A stretch of 38,560 nt of DNA from positions 1-38,560 of the forward strand of contig NZ_JADPKY010000123.1 in the NCBI RefSeq assembly GCF_023074185.1. The letters run 5' to 3'. Shown piece by piece: positions 24,727 through 32,352 of the stretch; the stretch's first letter is position 1; every line of letters begins with the position of its first letter. A program made the position numbers and the translations under genes. This stretch comes from Bradyrhizobium sp. 132 (lineage in GTDB: Bacteria; Pseudomonadota; Alphaproteobacteria; Rhizobiales; Xanthobacteraceae). Below the pieces are notes generated by a model, which did not search any database, was not told where the DNA came from, and was given only the letters and a program-made list of their open reading frames with translations.

Positions 24727-25755
24727 ATGCCCTTTCAAGTCGCAACCGCGATCCCGCGCCGCGCCGTGACCCCTGCCGCCTTCGTCCGCGGCGTCGTTGC
24801 CGCTTACGAACGCTACGGCCGTGATCCGACCGAGGCGCTGAGCCGGGGTCAGGTAGCGCCAGACCTGGTCAATTCTCCGGGTGGCCGGGTCACAGCCGGC
24901 CAATTCGAGGCCCTGGCGGGCCATGCGATGCGCGAGCTCGATGACGAGGCGCTCGGCTGGTTCTCGCGGCGCCTGCCCTTCGGCACCTATGGCATGCTCT
25001 GCCGCGCTTCGATCACGGCCCCGACGCTGGAGGTCGCGCTCAAGCGCTGGTGCCGGCATCATCGCCTCCTCACCGAGGACGTGCTGCTCGATCTCGCGGT
25101 CGGCGAGGAAACCGCGGTCGTCTCCATCCGCGAACTGCGCGACCTCGGACCGTTGCGCGAATTCTGCCTGGTCACCCTGCTCCGCTATGTCCTGGGTTTC
25201 TCCTGCTGGGCGGTCGATTCCAGAATTGCGCTCCGCGCCGCGGAATTCCCTTACTCGGAGCCGGGCCATGTCTCGGTCTATCCGACCATCTTTTGCCGGA
25301 CCATCCGCTTCGATGCGGACCACGCCTGCATCATCTTCGACAAGCATTATCTCTCGCTGCCGCTCACGCGCAGCGCCAGTGATCTCGACAACATGCTCAA
25401 GGGTGCGCTGCGGCTGACCGTGCTGCCCTATCGGCGCGACCGGCTGCTGGTCGAGCGCGTCCGCCGCGTGCTTCGCAATGCGCGCGGACGCAGTCTCGGC
25501 GCCGAGGATGTTGCGAGAGAACTCGCGCTCTCCACCCGCACCATGCATCGGCGCCTGCGCGAGGAGGCAACCTCGCTGCGCGATCTCAAGGAAGAGGCAA
25601 AGTTAGAGCTCGCCAAGCAAGAGCTGATGCGCGGGCGCACCCCGATCAAGCGGATCGCGGAGATCGCCGGCTTCCGCAACGAAAAGAGCTTTTCCCGCGC
25701 CTTCCGCACGTGGACCGGCGCGTCCCCACGCGAGTTTCGCGGCCGGTACCGGTGA
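24727..25755 (+). CDS. AraC-family transcription regulator, probable control of the liu operon
   Basis: 342 residues (MPFQVATAIPRRAVTPAAFV) after GAAGGA. An N-terminal arabinose-binding-like domain (about residues 20-200; QFEALAGHAMRELDDEALGW; FGTYGMLCRASITAPTLEVA) is followed by the AraC DNA-binding domain with two HTH units (LGAEDVARELALSTRTMHRR and PIKRIAEIAGFRNEKSFSRA) and the end FRTWTGASPREFRGRYR. It is divergent from liuA with 112 bases between, the classical layout for a local regulator. In other bacteria liu operons are run by LiuR (MerR family), so this would be a replacement. The ligand is unknown. Confidence 0.85.
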   Translation: MPFQVATAIPRRAVTPAAFVRGVVAAYERYGRDPTEALSRGQVAPDLVNSPGGRVTAGQFEALAGHAMRELDDEALGWFSRRLPFGTYGMLCRASITAPTLEVALKRWCRHHRLLTEDVLLDLAVGEETAVVSIRELRDLGPLREFCLVTLLRYVLGFSCWAVDSRIALRAAEFPYSEPGHVSVYPTIFCRTIRFDADHACIIFDKHYLSLPLTRSASDLDNMLKGALRLTVLPYRRDRLLVERVRRVLRNARGRSLGAEDVARELALSTRTMHRRLREEATSLRDLKEEAKLELAKQELMRGRTPIKRIAEIAGFRNEKSFSRAFRTWTGASPREFRGRYR

Positions 25756-25936
25756 GACGCGGGCGTTATGGTTCGAGACGCGCCGCGAGGCGGCGCTCCT
25801 CACCAGGTTCTGACATTTCGCCGCCAAACAAGGCCTCATCCCGAGGAGCCCGCCCAAAGCGGGCGTCTCGAAGGATGCGCCACGAGGTATTTATTCGCCA
25901 CGCTTCAGTGCGCAGAACCGCGGACTGTCATGCTGC

Positions 25937-26428
25937 CTATCCCGCCGCCGCGATCCCCTGCAGCGGCAACGGCACGTCCTTCGCGACGCCCAGCACGGGG
26001 AAGCTGCGGACGTTCTTCACGTTGGGCATCGCGGCGAAATGCAGCAGCTGCTGGCGCATGCTCTCGACGCTCGGCGCCACGCATTTGAGAAGATAGTCGG
26101 TGTCGCCCGAAATCCGCCAGCACTGCTGGATGCGCGGGATCGCTGATATCGAGCTCTCGAACGCCGCCAGCACCGGCTGCGCCTGGCTGCCGAGCTGGAT
26201 CGAGACGAACGACACCACCTCGTAGCCGAGCAGCCGCTCGTCGATGACGGCGCGCACCGCCCGGATCACGCCGCGGCTGAACAGCGATTTCAACCGCCGC
26301 AGGCAATTCGGCGCGGACACGCCGACGCGCAGCGCCAGCTCGTTGTTGCGAACCCGCCCGTCCTGCTGCAACTCGGCTAGTATCTTCAAGTCGACACCGT
26401 CGAGCTGATCACGCCCCGCCATACCCAC
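25937..26428 (-). CDS. Lrp/AsnC-family regulator
   Basis: 163 residues. Winged HTH (LDGVDLKILAELQQDGRVRN; ALRVGVSAPNCLRRLKSL) and then the RAM ligand-binding domain (VVSFVSIQLGSQAQPVLAAF; CWRISGDTDYLLKCVAPSVE). Standard length. The start may be at 26428 or at the second Met (26422). It probably responds to an amino acid; no adjacent target gene is obvious, and the liu operon nearby is a possible but unproven target. Confidence 0.88.
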   Translation of the reverse strand: MGMAGRDQLDGVDLKILAELQQDGRVRNNELALRVGVSAPNCLRRLKSLFSRGVIRAVRAVIDERLLGYEVVSFVSIQLGSQAQPVLAAFESSISAIPRIQQCWRISGDTDYLLKCVAPSVESMRQQLLHFAAMPNVKNVRSFPVLGVAKDVPLPLQGIAAAG

Positions 26429-26508
26429 CTCGCCACGAGCCCGTCATGCACGTCAGCGAAGCACGCGGCGAAATTGGTGCCAAGAGGCCGCACGGTGGAA
26501 GAATCCGC

Positions 26509-26630
26509 GTCGTGGCCGGGCACAGCCGTCCGAAGGACGCCGTCGCTTCCGCTCGCCTATGCCCCGGCCATCCAAGCTTTTGCGCGGGTGCTAAAACGTG
26601 GATGCCCGGGACAAGCCCGGGCACGACGAG
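26509..26630. repeat. Bradyrhizobium-type palindromic repeat upstream of the Lrp gene
   Basis: GTGGCCGGGCACAGCCGTCC with its inverted partners (GGCGTC...CGGCCATCC) and the core GCCCGGGACAAGCCCGGGC form the kind of nested palindrome seen at many Bradyrhizobium intergenic sites. It lies between the Lrp gene and the NDUFS4-like gene. Confidence 0.75.
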
Positions 26631-26654
26631 AGTCTTGGGCGCGTGGCCCGCCCC

Positions 26655-26960
26655 TCAATGCGTCCAGGGCTCGCCGCGGCGGAACGAGAAATTGTCGGAA
26701 TAAGCAACCGGCCGGCGCACCGACTCCTTGGGCTCGATCACCTGGTATGCGACGCCCTTGCGCTCACAATAGGCAACGGCCTCTTCCTTGCTGTGGAAGT
26801 GCAGCGTGATCTGCTGCTTCATGTCGCCGGACGAGGTCCAGCCCATCAGCGGCTCGACCGCGCGCGGCTGCTCGGGCTCGTAGTCGAGCTGCCATTCCTT
26901 GGTCTTCGACCGGCCGGATTGCATCGCGTTCTTGGCGGGCTTGAAAATGCGTGCGGTCAT
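26655..26960 (-). CDS. Complex I accessory subunit, NDUFS4-like (ETC complex I subunit)
   Basis: 101 residues from ATG 26960 (MTARIFKPAKNAMQSGRSKT). The frame is open upstream but not protein-like. It shows the family features RIFKPAKNAMQSG, KEWQLDYEP, PLMGWTSSGDMKQQITLHFH and YCERKGVAYQVIEP. Alphaproteobacteria carry this homologue of the mitochondrial 18-kDa subunit at a single locus apart from the nuo operon. It stabilises the NADH-binding arm of complex I on the cytoplasmic side. Normal length for bacteria. Confidence 0.9.
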   Translation of the reverse strand: MTARIFKPAKNAMQSGRSKTKEWQLDYEPEQPRAVEPLMGWTSSGDMKQQITLHFHSKEEAVAYCERKGVAYQVIEPKESVRRPVAYSDNFSFRRGEPWTH

Positions 26961-27220
26961 GGATGGTCCGGGCCTCTTGTTCGTCTTTTCGTTCGATTTC
27001 GATGCGTCACGGTAGCAGTTGGTGGAAACCGCGGGCATAGTATAGAGACGCCTTTTGGGAACTGAATCGGTGATTCCGGCCCCCGGGGTGGCTCGCCGAC
27101 GGGTATAGTCATTATGCTGCACCGTGACAATTGCGTACCCGCGTTCCGCGCCGGGATCCCGCCCGGCGCTACTGCCTCGCTGACATCAGCCTGTCTGTCC
27201 CCTCCGAAAGCTCCCGTCGC

Positions 27221-28396
27221 ATGGCCTTCCTGAACATCAACGCCACGCTCCCCGAAAAGGGCCGTGACCTCAGGCTCGACCTGTTTCGCGGCATCGCGAA
27301 CTGGGCGATCTTCCTCGACCATATCCCCGACAACGTGGTGAACTGGATCACGACCCGCAACTACGGCTTTTCCGACGCCGCCGACCTGTTCGTCTTCATC
27401 TCCGGCTACACCGCCTCCTTCGTCTATGCCCGGATGATGCTCGAGCGTGGCTTCCTCGTCGGCGCCACGAGGCTGACCAAGCGGGTCTGGCAGCTCTACG
27501 TCGCCCACATCATCCTGTTCGTGATCTACATCGCCTCGATCAGCTATCTGGCGCTGCGCTTCGGCGATTCCGAGATGATCAACGAGTTCAACGTCGCCGG
27601 TCTCGTCGACAACGCCACCGAGACGCTGCGCCAAGGCCTGTTCCTGCGCTTCAAGCCGCTCAATCTCGACGTGCTGCCACTCTACATCGTGTTGATGGGG
27701 CTGTTTCCGCCGGTGCTCTGGTTCATGCTGCGCAAGCCTGACCTGACGATGGTCCTGTCCATCGCGCTGTGGCTGACCGCGCGCCATTTCGGCTTGAACC
27801 TGAACGCCTATCCGGCCGGCCAGTGGTACTTCAACCCCTATTGCTGGCAGGTGCTGTTCGTGTTCGGCGCCTGGTGCGCCATGGGCGGCGCGCGGCGCTC
27901 GATGACGCTGATCAACGCGCCGATCACGTTGTGGCTGTGTCTTGGTTACATGCTGTTCGCGCTGGTCATGACCATGGCCGGCCGCTTCCCGACCCTCGCC
28001 GGCATGTTCCCGGAATGGCTGTTCTCGGCGTTCAACCCGAACGACAAGACCAACCTCGCGCCCTACCGCTTCATCCACTTCGTCGTGATCGTGATCCTGG
28101 TGATCCGCTTCGTGCCGAAGGACTGGCCGGGCCTGGAATGGAAAGGGTTCGATCCGATCATCGTCTGCGGCCAGCAATCGCTCGCCGTGTTCTGCGTCGG
28201 CGTGTTCCTGTCCTTCGTCGGCCATTTCGAGTTGTCGATGAGCTCGGGCTCGCTGTTCGCGCAGATCTTCGTCAGCGTCGCCGGCATCGCGATCATGACG
28301 ACGGTGGCCTATTACATCTCGTGGTCGAAGAAGCAGGACAAGCCGCTGAAGCCGCCGCCGCCCAAGCCGGCAGCCGCAACGGCAAAGGCTACCTGA
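27221..28396 (+). CDS. OpgC-domain membrane protein (acyltransferase-type)
   Basis: 391 residues from ATG 27221 (MAFLNINATLPEKGRDLRLD). About ten membrane helices. The OpgC pattern is clear: RDLRLDLFRGIANWAIFLDH, NYGFSDAADLFVFISGYTAS, RVWQLYVAHIILFVIYIASI, YPAGQWYFNPYCWQVLFVFG and GQQSLAVFCVGVFLSFVGHF. OpgC adds succinyl groups to periplasmic glucans; this family also has members with other, unknown acceptors. A single gene, divergent from the NDUFS4-like gene. Ends with a Pro/Lys/Ala-rich tail in the cytoplasm. Confidence 0.9.
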   Translation: MAFLNINATLPEKGRDLRLDLFRGIANWAIFLDHIPDNVVNWITTRNYGFSDAADLFVFISGYTASFVYARMMLERGFLVGATRLTKRVWQLYVAHIILFVIYIASISYLALRFGDSEMINEFNVAGLVDNATETLRQGLFLRFKPLNLDVLPLYIVLMGLFPPVLWFMLRKPDLTMVLSIALWLTARHFGLNLNAYPAGQWYFNPYCWQVLFVFGAWCAMGGARRSMTLINAPITLWLCLGYMLFALVMTMAGRFPTLAGMFPEWLFSAFNPNDKTNLAPYRFIHFVVIVILVIRFVPKDWPGLEWKGFDPIIVCGQQSLAVFCVGVFLSFVGHFELSMSSGSLFAQIFVSVAGIAIMTTVAYYISWSKKQDKPLKPPPPKPAAATAKAT

Positions 28397-28438
28397 AGGG
28401 GCGGCAGCGATACCGCGCCGGTCAGCAAGCAATGCCGT

Positions 28439-28741
28439 TCAGGCCGCCGCTTCGCTGTCGAACTCGGTGAATCTCTTGTAGATCCAGTCGCGGCCGTCAT
28501 GGCGGCGCCAGACCCTGCCGTAAACGAGCTGCCCGTTGATCGAGCGGCGCGGCACGAGCACGGTCCAGAGGTGCCAGATCTCCGTCCAGCTCGCCTGCGG
28601 ACCGACGGTTCGGAGGTTGCGATCGAAAGACATGATGCAGAACTCACAGGATACGAGCGCCGCGACGAACTGTGATCTCGTGTGAACACGAATTTCGGGC
28701 AGTCCGTCGCGCGCCGGGACCGATCTGATAACGATCGCCAA
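28439..28741 (-). CDS. 100-residue unknown protein
   Basis: MAIVIRSVPARDGLPEIRVH leads a compact, soluble protein with many aromatic residues (SWTEIWHLWTVLVPRRSING; VYGRVWRRHDGRDWIYKRF). No signal or membrane segment. Convergent with the OpgC-domain gene, 42 bases apart. No family recognised. Confidence 0.7.
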   Translation of the reverse strand: MAIVIRSVPARDGLPEIRVHTRSQFVAALVSCEFCIMSFDRNLRTVGPQASWTEIWHLWTVLVPRRSINGQLVYGRVWRRHDGRDWIYKRFTEFDSEAAA

Positions 28742-28942
28742 GCCTGCTGCAACAATCGCTCGTCCTTAACCTAACCGATCAACCTTACTTCTCGGGACGG
28801 AGCAGCAAGACAGGTTGAAAGCCGGCGCCAATTTTTCTAGAATGAACAAACGATTTGAGAATGAGCGCGCCGTTTTGAGAGCGCGCAGTGATTTTAAGCC
28901 GACATAAATTTTGAGAAACATAGATGGGCTGGGGCGACCACG

Positions 28943-29101
28943 ATGAATTTGCAATGTGCATGCCTGCGCCTGGCGCTGCAATCGACGCCGCTTCCGCTGT
29001 TCGCGAAGACGCCGGAGCAAGAGCCGCGGAAGGCCGCCAACGACAATCAATTGGTCTGGCCGTTCCTGCCGTTTCCGCTCGGCTGGTACGCCACGAACTG
29101 A
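28943..29101 (+). CDS. 52-residue unknown protein (weak call)
   Basis: MNLQCACLRLALQSTPLPLF ... WPFLPFPLGWYATN, with GC-ending codons and an aromatic, proline-rich end. The ribosome site is weak (GGGCG). A minus-strand frame covers the same region but is less protein-like. It may be a real small gene; evidence is limited to codon use and composition. Confidence 0.35.
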   Translation: MNLQCACLRLALQSTPLPLFAKTPEQEPRKAANDNQLVWPFLPFPLGWYATN

Positions 29102-29369
29102 ACCTTCGAAAAGCGCAACGCCGCGCAAGCGGAATATCATCGCTTGGCGGCGTCCGTTAGGCATTGGGCGCTGAAATCCCCCAACACTCGTATGTCTATC
29201 GCGACGCTCAAAGGTTCGACGAAATCATGCGAATTTCTGCGCGGCCACTTCGCCCCAATGTCTTGAAAAATCGCGCAGAAGTCGCGTTGCGCAGAGAATG
29301 AGCGCCAAGGGTTTGGAGGGAGCTCAAAAGCCTCCGTAAGCGCAGGACGTCAGCGCCCGCCGCATTGGC

Positions 29370-29564
29370 CTATTTTGCTTTGTCCCCGTTGCCGAGCTTG
29401 TCCAGGGCATCGACCATCCGACCAGATTTTCGGAGCGCCCGCTCGCTGTCGTAACTGTGTTCCATCGCTTCGAGGTCGTGGCGCGTGAAGATGTCCGTGG
29501 CCGTTTCCAGCGCCACCCGATATCGCTCCGCCAGTTCGAGATATTCTTCTGGGGTCATCAGCAT
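29370..29564 (-). CDS. 64-residue helical protein
   Basis: MLMTPEEYLELAERYRVALE, then ATDIFTRHDLEAMEHSYDSE to a charged end (ALDKLGNGDKAK). The frame is open upstream to 29840, but that part overlaps the zinc-ribbon-like gene on the other strand and is not protein-like. Pure helical, charged; probably a small cytoplasmic protein of unknown role. Confidence 0.65.
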   Translation of the reverse strand: MLMTPEEYLELAERYRVALETATDIFTRHDLEAMEHSYDSERALRKSGRMVDALDKLGNGDKAK

Positions 29565-29660
29565 ATGGAACGAGTGTGCACTATGGTACTTAGTGTCGCT
29601 CGATGGTGTGGTGATAGCAGTGGATCGCGATTTCAAGAACGAAGTGTTTTCCAGTTTTGA

Positions 29661-29942
29661 TCCAACCCGGCTAAGCCCTGCGACGAGTGCGGCAGGAAGC
29701 CTCTTTCCGTCTTGAAAATGCTCAACCCGCAAAACGGTAAAATAGTTCGCACGTTCAAGTGCGAATGCGGTGCGCAGACCTGGACCACAGACCTGGACCG
29801 AGGAAAAAGAGTAAGCCCTCTCGGTGACATGGTCATTCATGACAGCTCCCGCTTCTCACCATTTGACGATCACAGGTGCCTGATTTGCGGGAACCGGAAC
29901 CATCATTGTACGTTGGGCGCGAGTTCATTGGCTGGAGTATGA
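29661..29942 (+). pseudogene. Zinc-ribbon-type small protein without a start codon for its first half
   Basis: The frame opened by a TGA at 29660 reads KPCDECGRKPLSVLKMLNPQ, then FKCECGAQTWTTD and further on HRCLICGNRNHHC. CxxC...CxC and CxxC knuckles suggest a zinc ribbon. No ATG, GTG or TTG lies before the first knuckle; the first is TTG 29712. Either the start was lost by a frameshift just upstream, or a shorter protein is made. Its TGA overlaps the ATG at 29939 (ATGA). Confidence 0.45.
29890..29914 (+). promoter_or_regulatory. Sigma-EcfG-type promoter (GGAAC-N16-CGTT)
   Basis: GGAAC 29890-29894, 16 bases, CGTT 29911-29914: exact consensus match. It lies within the 3' end of the zinc-ribbon frame and 30 bases before the start of the 66-residue gene at 29945, ideal spacing for a short leader. 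Confidence 0.7.
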
Positions 29943-29944
29943 CC

Positions 29945-30145
29945 ATGGCGCTACGACGCAGGATCATCCAATCCTCCCCACTCGAAGTACGGCTTACCGA
30001 GGAGGCGAAGCGACTTCGCGAGAAAGCCAACACACTTCCACCGGGCCCTGCCCGCGAGGCACTGATCCGCAAGGCCCGACAAGCTGAAACCGGCTCGCAC
30101 ATGAGCGAGTGGCTGGCGTCTCCCGGCCTGCAGGCGCCTGAATAG
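29945..30145 (+). CDS. 66-residue unknown protein, stress-promoter driven
   Basis: MALRRRIIQSSPLEVRLTEE, then a Glu/Arg/Ala helix and the end SHMSEWLASPGLQAPE. ATG 29945 is chosen because GGAG lies 7 bases before it; 29939 is possible. A type common in Bradyrhizobium in many copies. The exact sigma-EcfG-type promoter upstream suggests expression in stress and stationary phase. Biochemistry unknown. Confidence 0.75.
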   Translation: MALRRRIIQSSPLEVRLTEEAKRLREKANTLPPGPAREALIRKARQAETGSHMSEWLASPGLQAPE

Positions 30146-30222
30146 GACCTCCGCCGCGCTCGTGATACGTTAGCTGCCATCAGCGGCCACGGTATCGGGC
30201 GCCGCTGACTGAGAGACGCCAT

Positions 30223-30253
30223 AGCGCTCCCCCGCCTGCTAGCAGGGAGCGCT
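30223..30253 (+). promoter_or_regulatory. Hairpin that holds the ribosome site of the next gene
   Basis: AGCGCTCCC (30223-30231) pairs exactly with GGGAGCGCT (30245-30253), and the loop has a CCTGC-TA-GCAGG dyad as alternative. The 3' arm includes the GGAG that should serve the GTG at 30257. It may be a terminator for the upstream gene, a translational switch for the next, or both. Confidence 0.55.
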
Positions 30254-30256
30254 TGT

Positions 30257-30439
30257 GTGACAGAGCAATTCAGTCCCAAGACCCAGGAATTGTTGGACCG
30301 GGCTCAACGCGCGATAGACAAGGCCATTGCACTTCGCAAATTGAGCCGCAGGCAGCGATCAGATGCCGAGCGAAAAACGTTCGAGCTTGAAATGACGATG
30401 TATCGTGAGCGGGCGCAACAGCTGCAAAATAAGAACTAG
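30257..30439 (+). CDS. 60-residue helical protein
   Basis: GTG start; MTEQFSPKTQELLDRAQRAI, followed by a continuous charged helix (KLSRRQRSDAERKTFELEMT) and YRERAQQLQNKN. Probably a coiled coil. Its Shine-Dalgarno is buried in the hairpin at 30223-30253. No family recognised. Confidence 0.65.
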   Translation: MTEQFSPKTQELLDRAQRAIDKAIALRKLSRRQRSDAERKTFELEMTMYRERAQQLQNKN

Positions 30440-30535
30440 GGCTGCGGGGCTTGACGGCGGTTGCGGTGCCGGAGGCTGATCGGCCGGGTGACAACATCAG
30501 CACGACATCGACGAGCGCGCGCGCATGGAGCGCAT

Positions 30536-30604
30536 CTGTCTGATCTGGCGGAGGAGAGCACTCTATCCCTCGAGCGCGTCGCCCTGATCGAGATGCCGGC
30601 CCGT
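30536..30604 (+). pseudogene. Fragment resembling sigma-factor region 4 (HTH)
   Basis: A frame without its own good start reads LSDLAEESTLSLERVALIEM and PAR. The spacing L-x-x-L-A-x(5)-S-x-E-R-V-x-x-I-E-x-x-A is that of region 4.2 in RpoH/RpoD-type sigma factors. Only about 23 residues remain; flanks are degenerate. Called a relic with low confidence. Confidence 0.3.
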
Positions 30605-30716
30605 ACGGTGCCGCGGCAGCCGAGCCCGCTAAGCGTTCAGACTTCCCATGGTCTTCCCAATCCAAATTACTGGGAAGATCGGGCTTTGCATTTCTGCCGT
30701 AAGTAATTGAAATCGC

Positions 30717-30793
30717 TGGTCGGGGCAGCTGGATTCGAACCAACGACCTGCAGTACCCAAAACTGCCGCGCTACCAGGCTGCGCTATACCCCG
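30717..30793 (-). tRNA. tRNA-Pro, anticodon TGG
   Basis: 77 bases on the minus strand, CCA encoded. Acceptor stem CGGGGTA/TGCCCCG, D-arm AGCGCAGCCTGGTAGCGC, anticodon stem GCAGT/ACTGC with loop TTTGGGT (anticodon TGG), and T-arm GTTGG-TTCGAAT-CCAGC. Sequence is close to the usual bacterial tRNA-Pro. The side after the 3' end (below 30717) holds orphan short genes, a typical integration site, but no att duplicate was found. Confidence 0.95.
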
Positions 30794-30907
30794 AATGTCC
30801 GGCGAACCCCGTCGATACACGCTTCCCAAAGCGCCAGCAAGCTTTCCTAGACGCCAGCAAGCTTCCCAAAAAGACCGCCAGGGACGGGGGCAATAACCCC
30901 TTCCCGC

Positions 30908-31393
30908 CTATTTGCTACCGAACAGCGGGTGGCCGACGCGGTCGCCGGCGCGGATGCCGTATTTTTGCGCCGTTCCCGCCACCACCTCCAGAACGGCGCG
31001 CGCGGGCCCCCTGGATGAGATGATCCTGGTCGACATCGGCTCGGTATTTTCGGCGATGCGCAGGATGCGGCCGTCGGCGCGAATGAAGATCATGTCGAGC
31101 GAGACATAGGTGTTCTTCATCCACATCGAGACCTCCTGCTCGGGATTGAAGTCGAACAGCATGCCTTTCCCATCGGCCAGTTCCTTGCGGTACATCAGGC
31201 CGGTCTGCTTCTCCTCCTCCGTCGTCGCGATTTCGACCGAGAACACCTGCACACCGTTTTTGGTGACGATCTCGAGCGGCTGGAAGCTGGCGGCTCGGAC
31301 GGGTGCGCTCGCGACGGCACAGCCGGCGACGACGAGGATGGCGGCAAGCCAGCCCTTCGCAACGGCGAAGACGGCCTTTCGATCGAAATTCAT
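30908..31393 (-). CDS. DUF192 family exported protein
   Basis: 161 residues (MNFDRKAVFAVAKGWLAAIL). Signal peptide to about residue 35 (APVRAAS), then the compact DUF192 beta fold: FSVEIATTEEEKQTGLMYRK, GMLFDFNPEQEVSMWMKNTY, SLDMIFIRADGRILRIAENT and AVLEVVAGTAQKYGIRAGDR. The M-W-M-K-N-T-Y segment is the family signature. Widely conserved, function not established. Start 31402 is an alternative. Confidence 0.9.
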   Translation of the reverse strand: MNFDRKAVFAVAKGWLAAILVVAGCAVASAPVRAASFQPLEIVTKNGVQVFSVEIATTEEEKQTGLMYRKELADGKGMLFDFNPEQEVSMWMKNTYVSLDMIFIRADGRILRIAENTEPMSTRIISSRGPARAVLEVVAGTAQKYGIRAGDRVGHPLFGSK

Positions 31394-31505
31394 GGACGGC
31401 ACTCGAGGCGTGGGACTGGGCCAGTCCTTACGCGGCGGTCGCCGGAAAAGCCAGAGGCGCGCCCGTCAGCCAACGCGCCTCTGCTCACGATCGCGGGAAT
31501 TGGAA

Positions 31506-32138
31506 TTAGTGGGACGAGACCGGCGACCCCGTCTCGGGATGGATCTCGGCCGCCATCATGCCCTTGGAGCCGGGCCCGAAGCGGACCAGGACATACTGGC
31601 CGGGCCGCAGTTCGGTCATGCCGAAGCGGCGCAGTGTCTCCATGTGCACGAAGATGTCGGGCGTGCCCTCGCCGCAGGTCAGGAAGCCGAAACCGCGCAG
31701 CCGGTTGAACCATTTGACCTGCGCTCGCTCCAGCCCGCTGGTCGCGGTGACCGAGACATGGGTGCGCGGCGGCAGCATCTGCGCCGGATGGATCGCGGTC
31801 GATTCGTCCATCGAAACCACGCGGAAAGCCTGGTAGCCCTTCGCGCGCTGGATGCACTCGACGACGATGCGGGCGCCCTCGTAAGCGGTCTGGAAGCCGT
31901 CACGCCTAAGCACGGTAACGTGCAGGAGCACGTCGGGCCAGCCATTGTCGGGAACGATGAAGCCGTAGCCCTTTGAGGCATCGAACCATTTGATAACGCC
32001 GTGAACCGCGACGAGGTTGGCACTGCCCTCACCAAGTTCGGTGAAGGGACTGAGTGCGCTGTCGCGACCGCCACCGCCGTGTTCGCCCACGGAGGGAACT
32101 CCGACCTTCTTGGACTCAAATCCGTCCGACGACCCCAT
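31506..32138 (-). CDS. Double cold-shock-domain protein
   Basis: 210 residues (start MGSSDGFESKKVGVPSVGEH; 32162 also possible). Two cold-shock domains: one at about residues 45-110 (HGVIKWFDASKGYGFIVPDN, DVLLHVTVLRRDG) and one at about 135-205 (AQVKWFNRLRGFGFLTCGEG, DIFVHMETLRRFG), each with RNP1 (KGYGFI / RGFGFL) and RNP2 (LLHV / IFVH). The fused pair is typical of alphaproteobacteria. Binds single-stranded RNA or DNA; probably a growth-phase or cold-stress RNA chaperone. Monocistronic by position. Confidence 0.9.
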   Translation of the reverse strand: MGSSDGFESKKVGVPSVGEHGGGGRDSALSPFTELGEGSANLVAVHGVIKWFDASKGYGFIVPDNGWPDVLLHVTVLRRDGFQTAYEGARIVVECIQRAKGYQAFRVVSMDESTAIHPAQMLPPRTHVSVTATSGLERAQVKWFNRLRGFGFLTCGEGTPDIFVHMETLRRFGMTELRPGQYVLVRFGPGSKGMMAAEIHPETGSPVSSH

Positions 32139-32352
32139 AACCCCGGACCCCACACATGCCATGCAACCCGCCTGAATGGGGGCGCCGAATCACGCGTCTT
32201 TAGAGAATCTTCCCAACAGAGGATCTTCTCAACTCGATGCGCCGCGAATCTTTCGACTCAAAAGATAACACTCCCGGTTGCGACGCATAGACAAAAAAGA
32301 GATTCGCCGGAACCTATGAACAGCTTGCACGGCCGCGAATCAAACTACCGCC

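Noticed and set aside
26957..28432. Minus-strand frame of 491 codons over the OpgC-domain gene
   Set aside because: Shadow of a clear membrane-protein gene; His/Arg/Glu-rich without motifs.
28766..29164. 132-codon minus-strand frame
   Set aside because: Arg-rich, no ribosome site; the opposite strand has a slightly better short frame.
29235..29280. 9-bp inverted repeat TTCTGCGCG/CGCGCAGAA with 28-base spacer
   Set aside because: Real dyad but GC-simple, with no gene start or T-run near; not enough to assign a role.
30717..30793. tRNA-Pro as attachment site of an integrated element
   Set aside because: Short orphan genes follow its 3' end, but I found no second copy of the tRNA 3' end in the window and no integrase.
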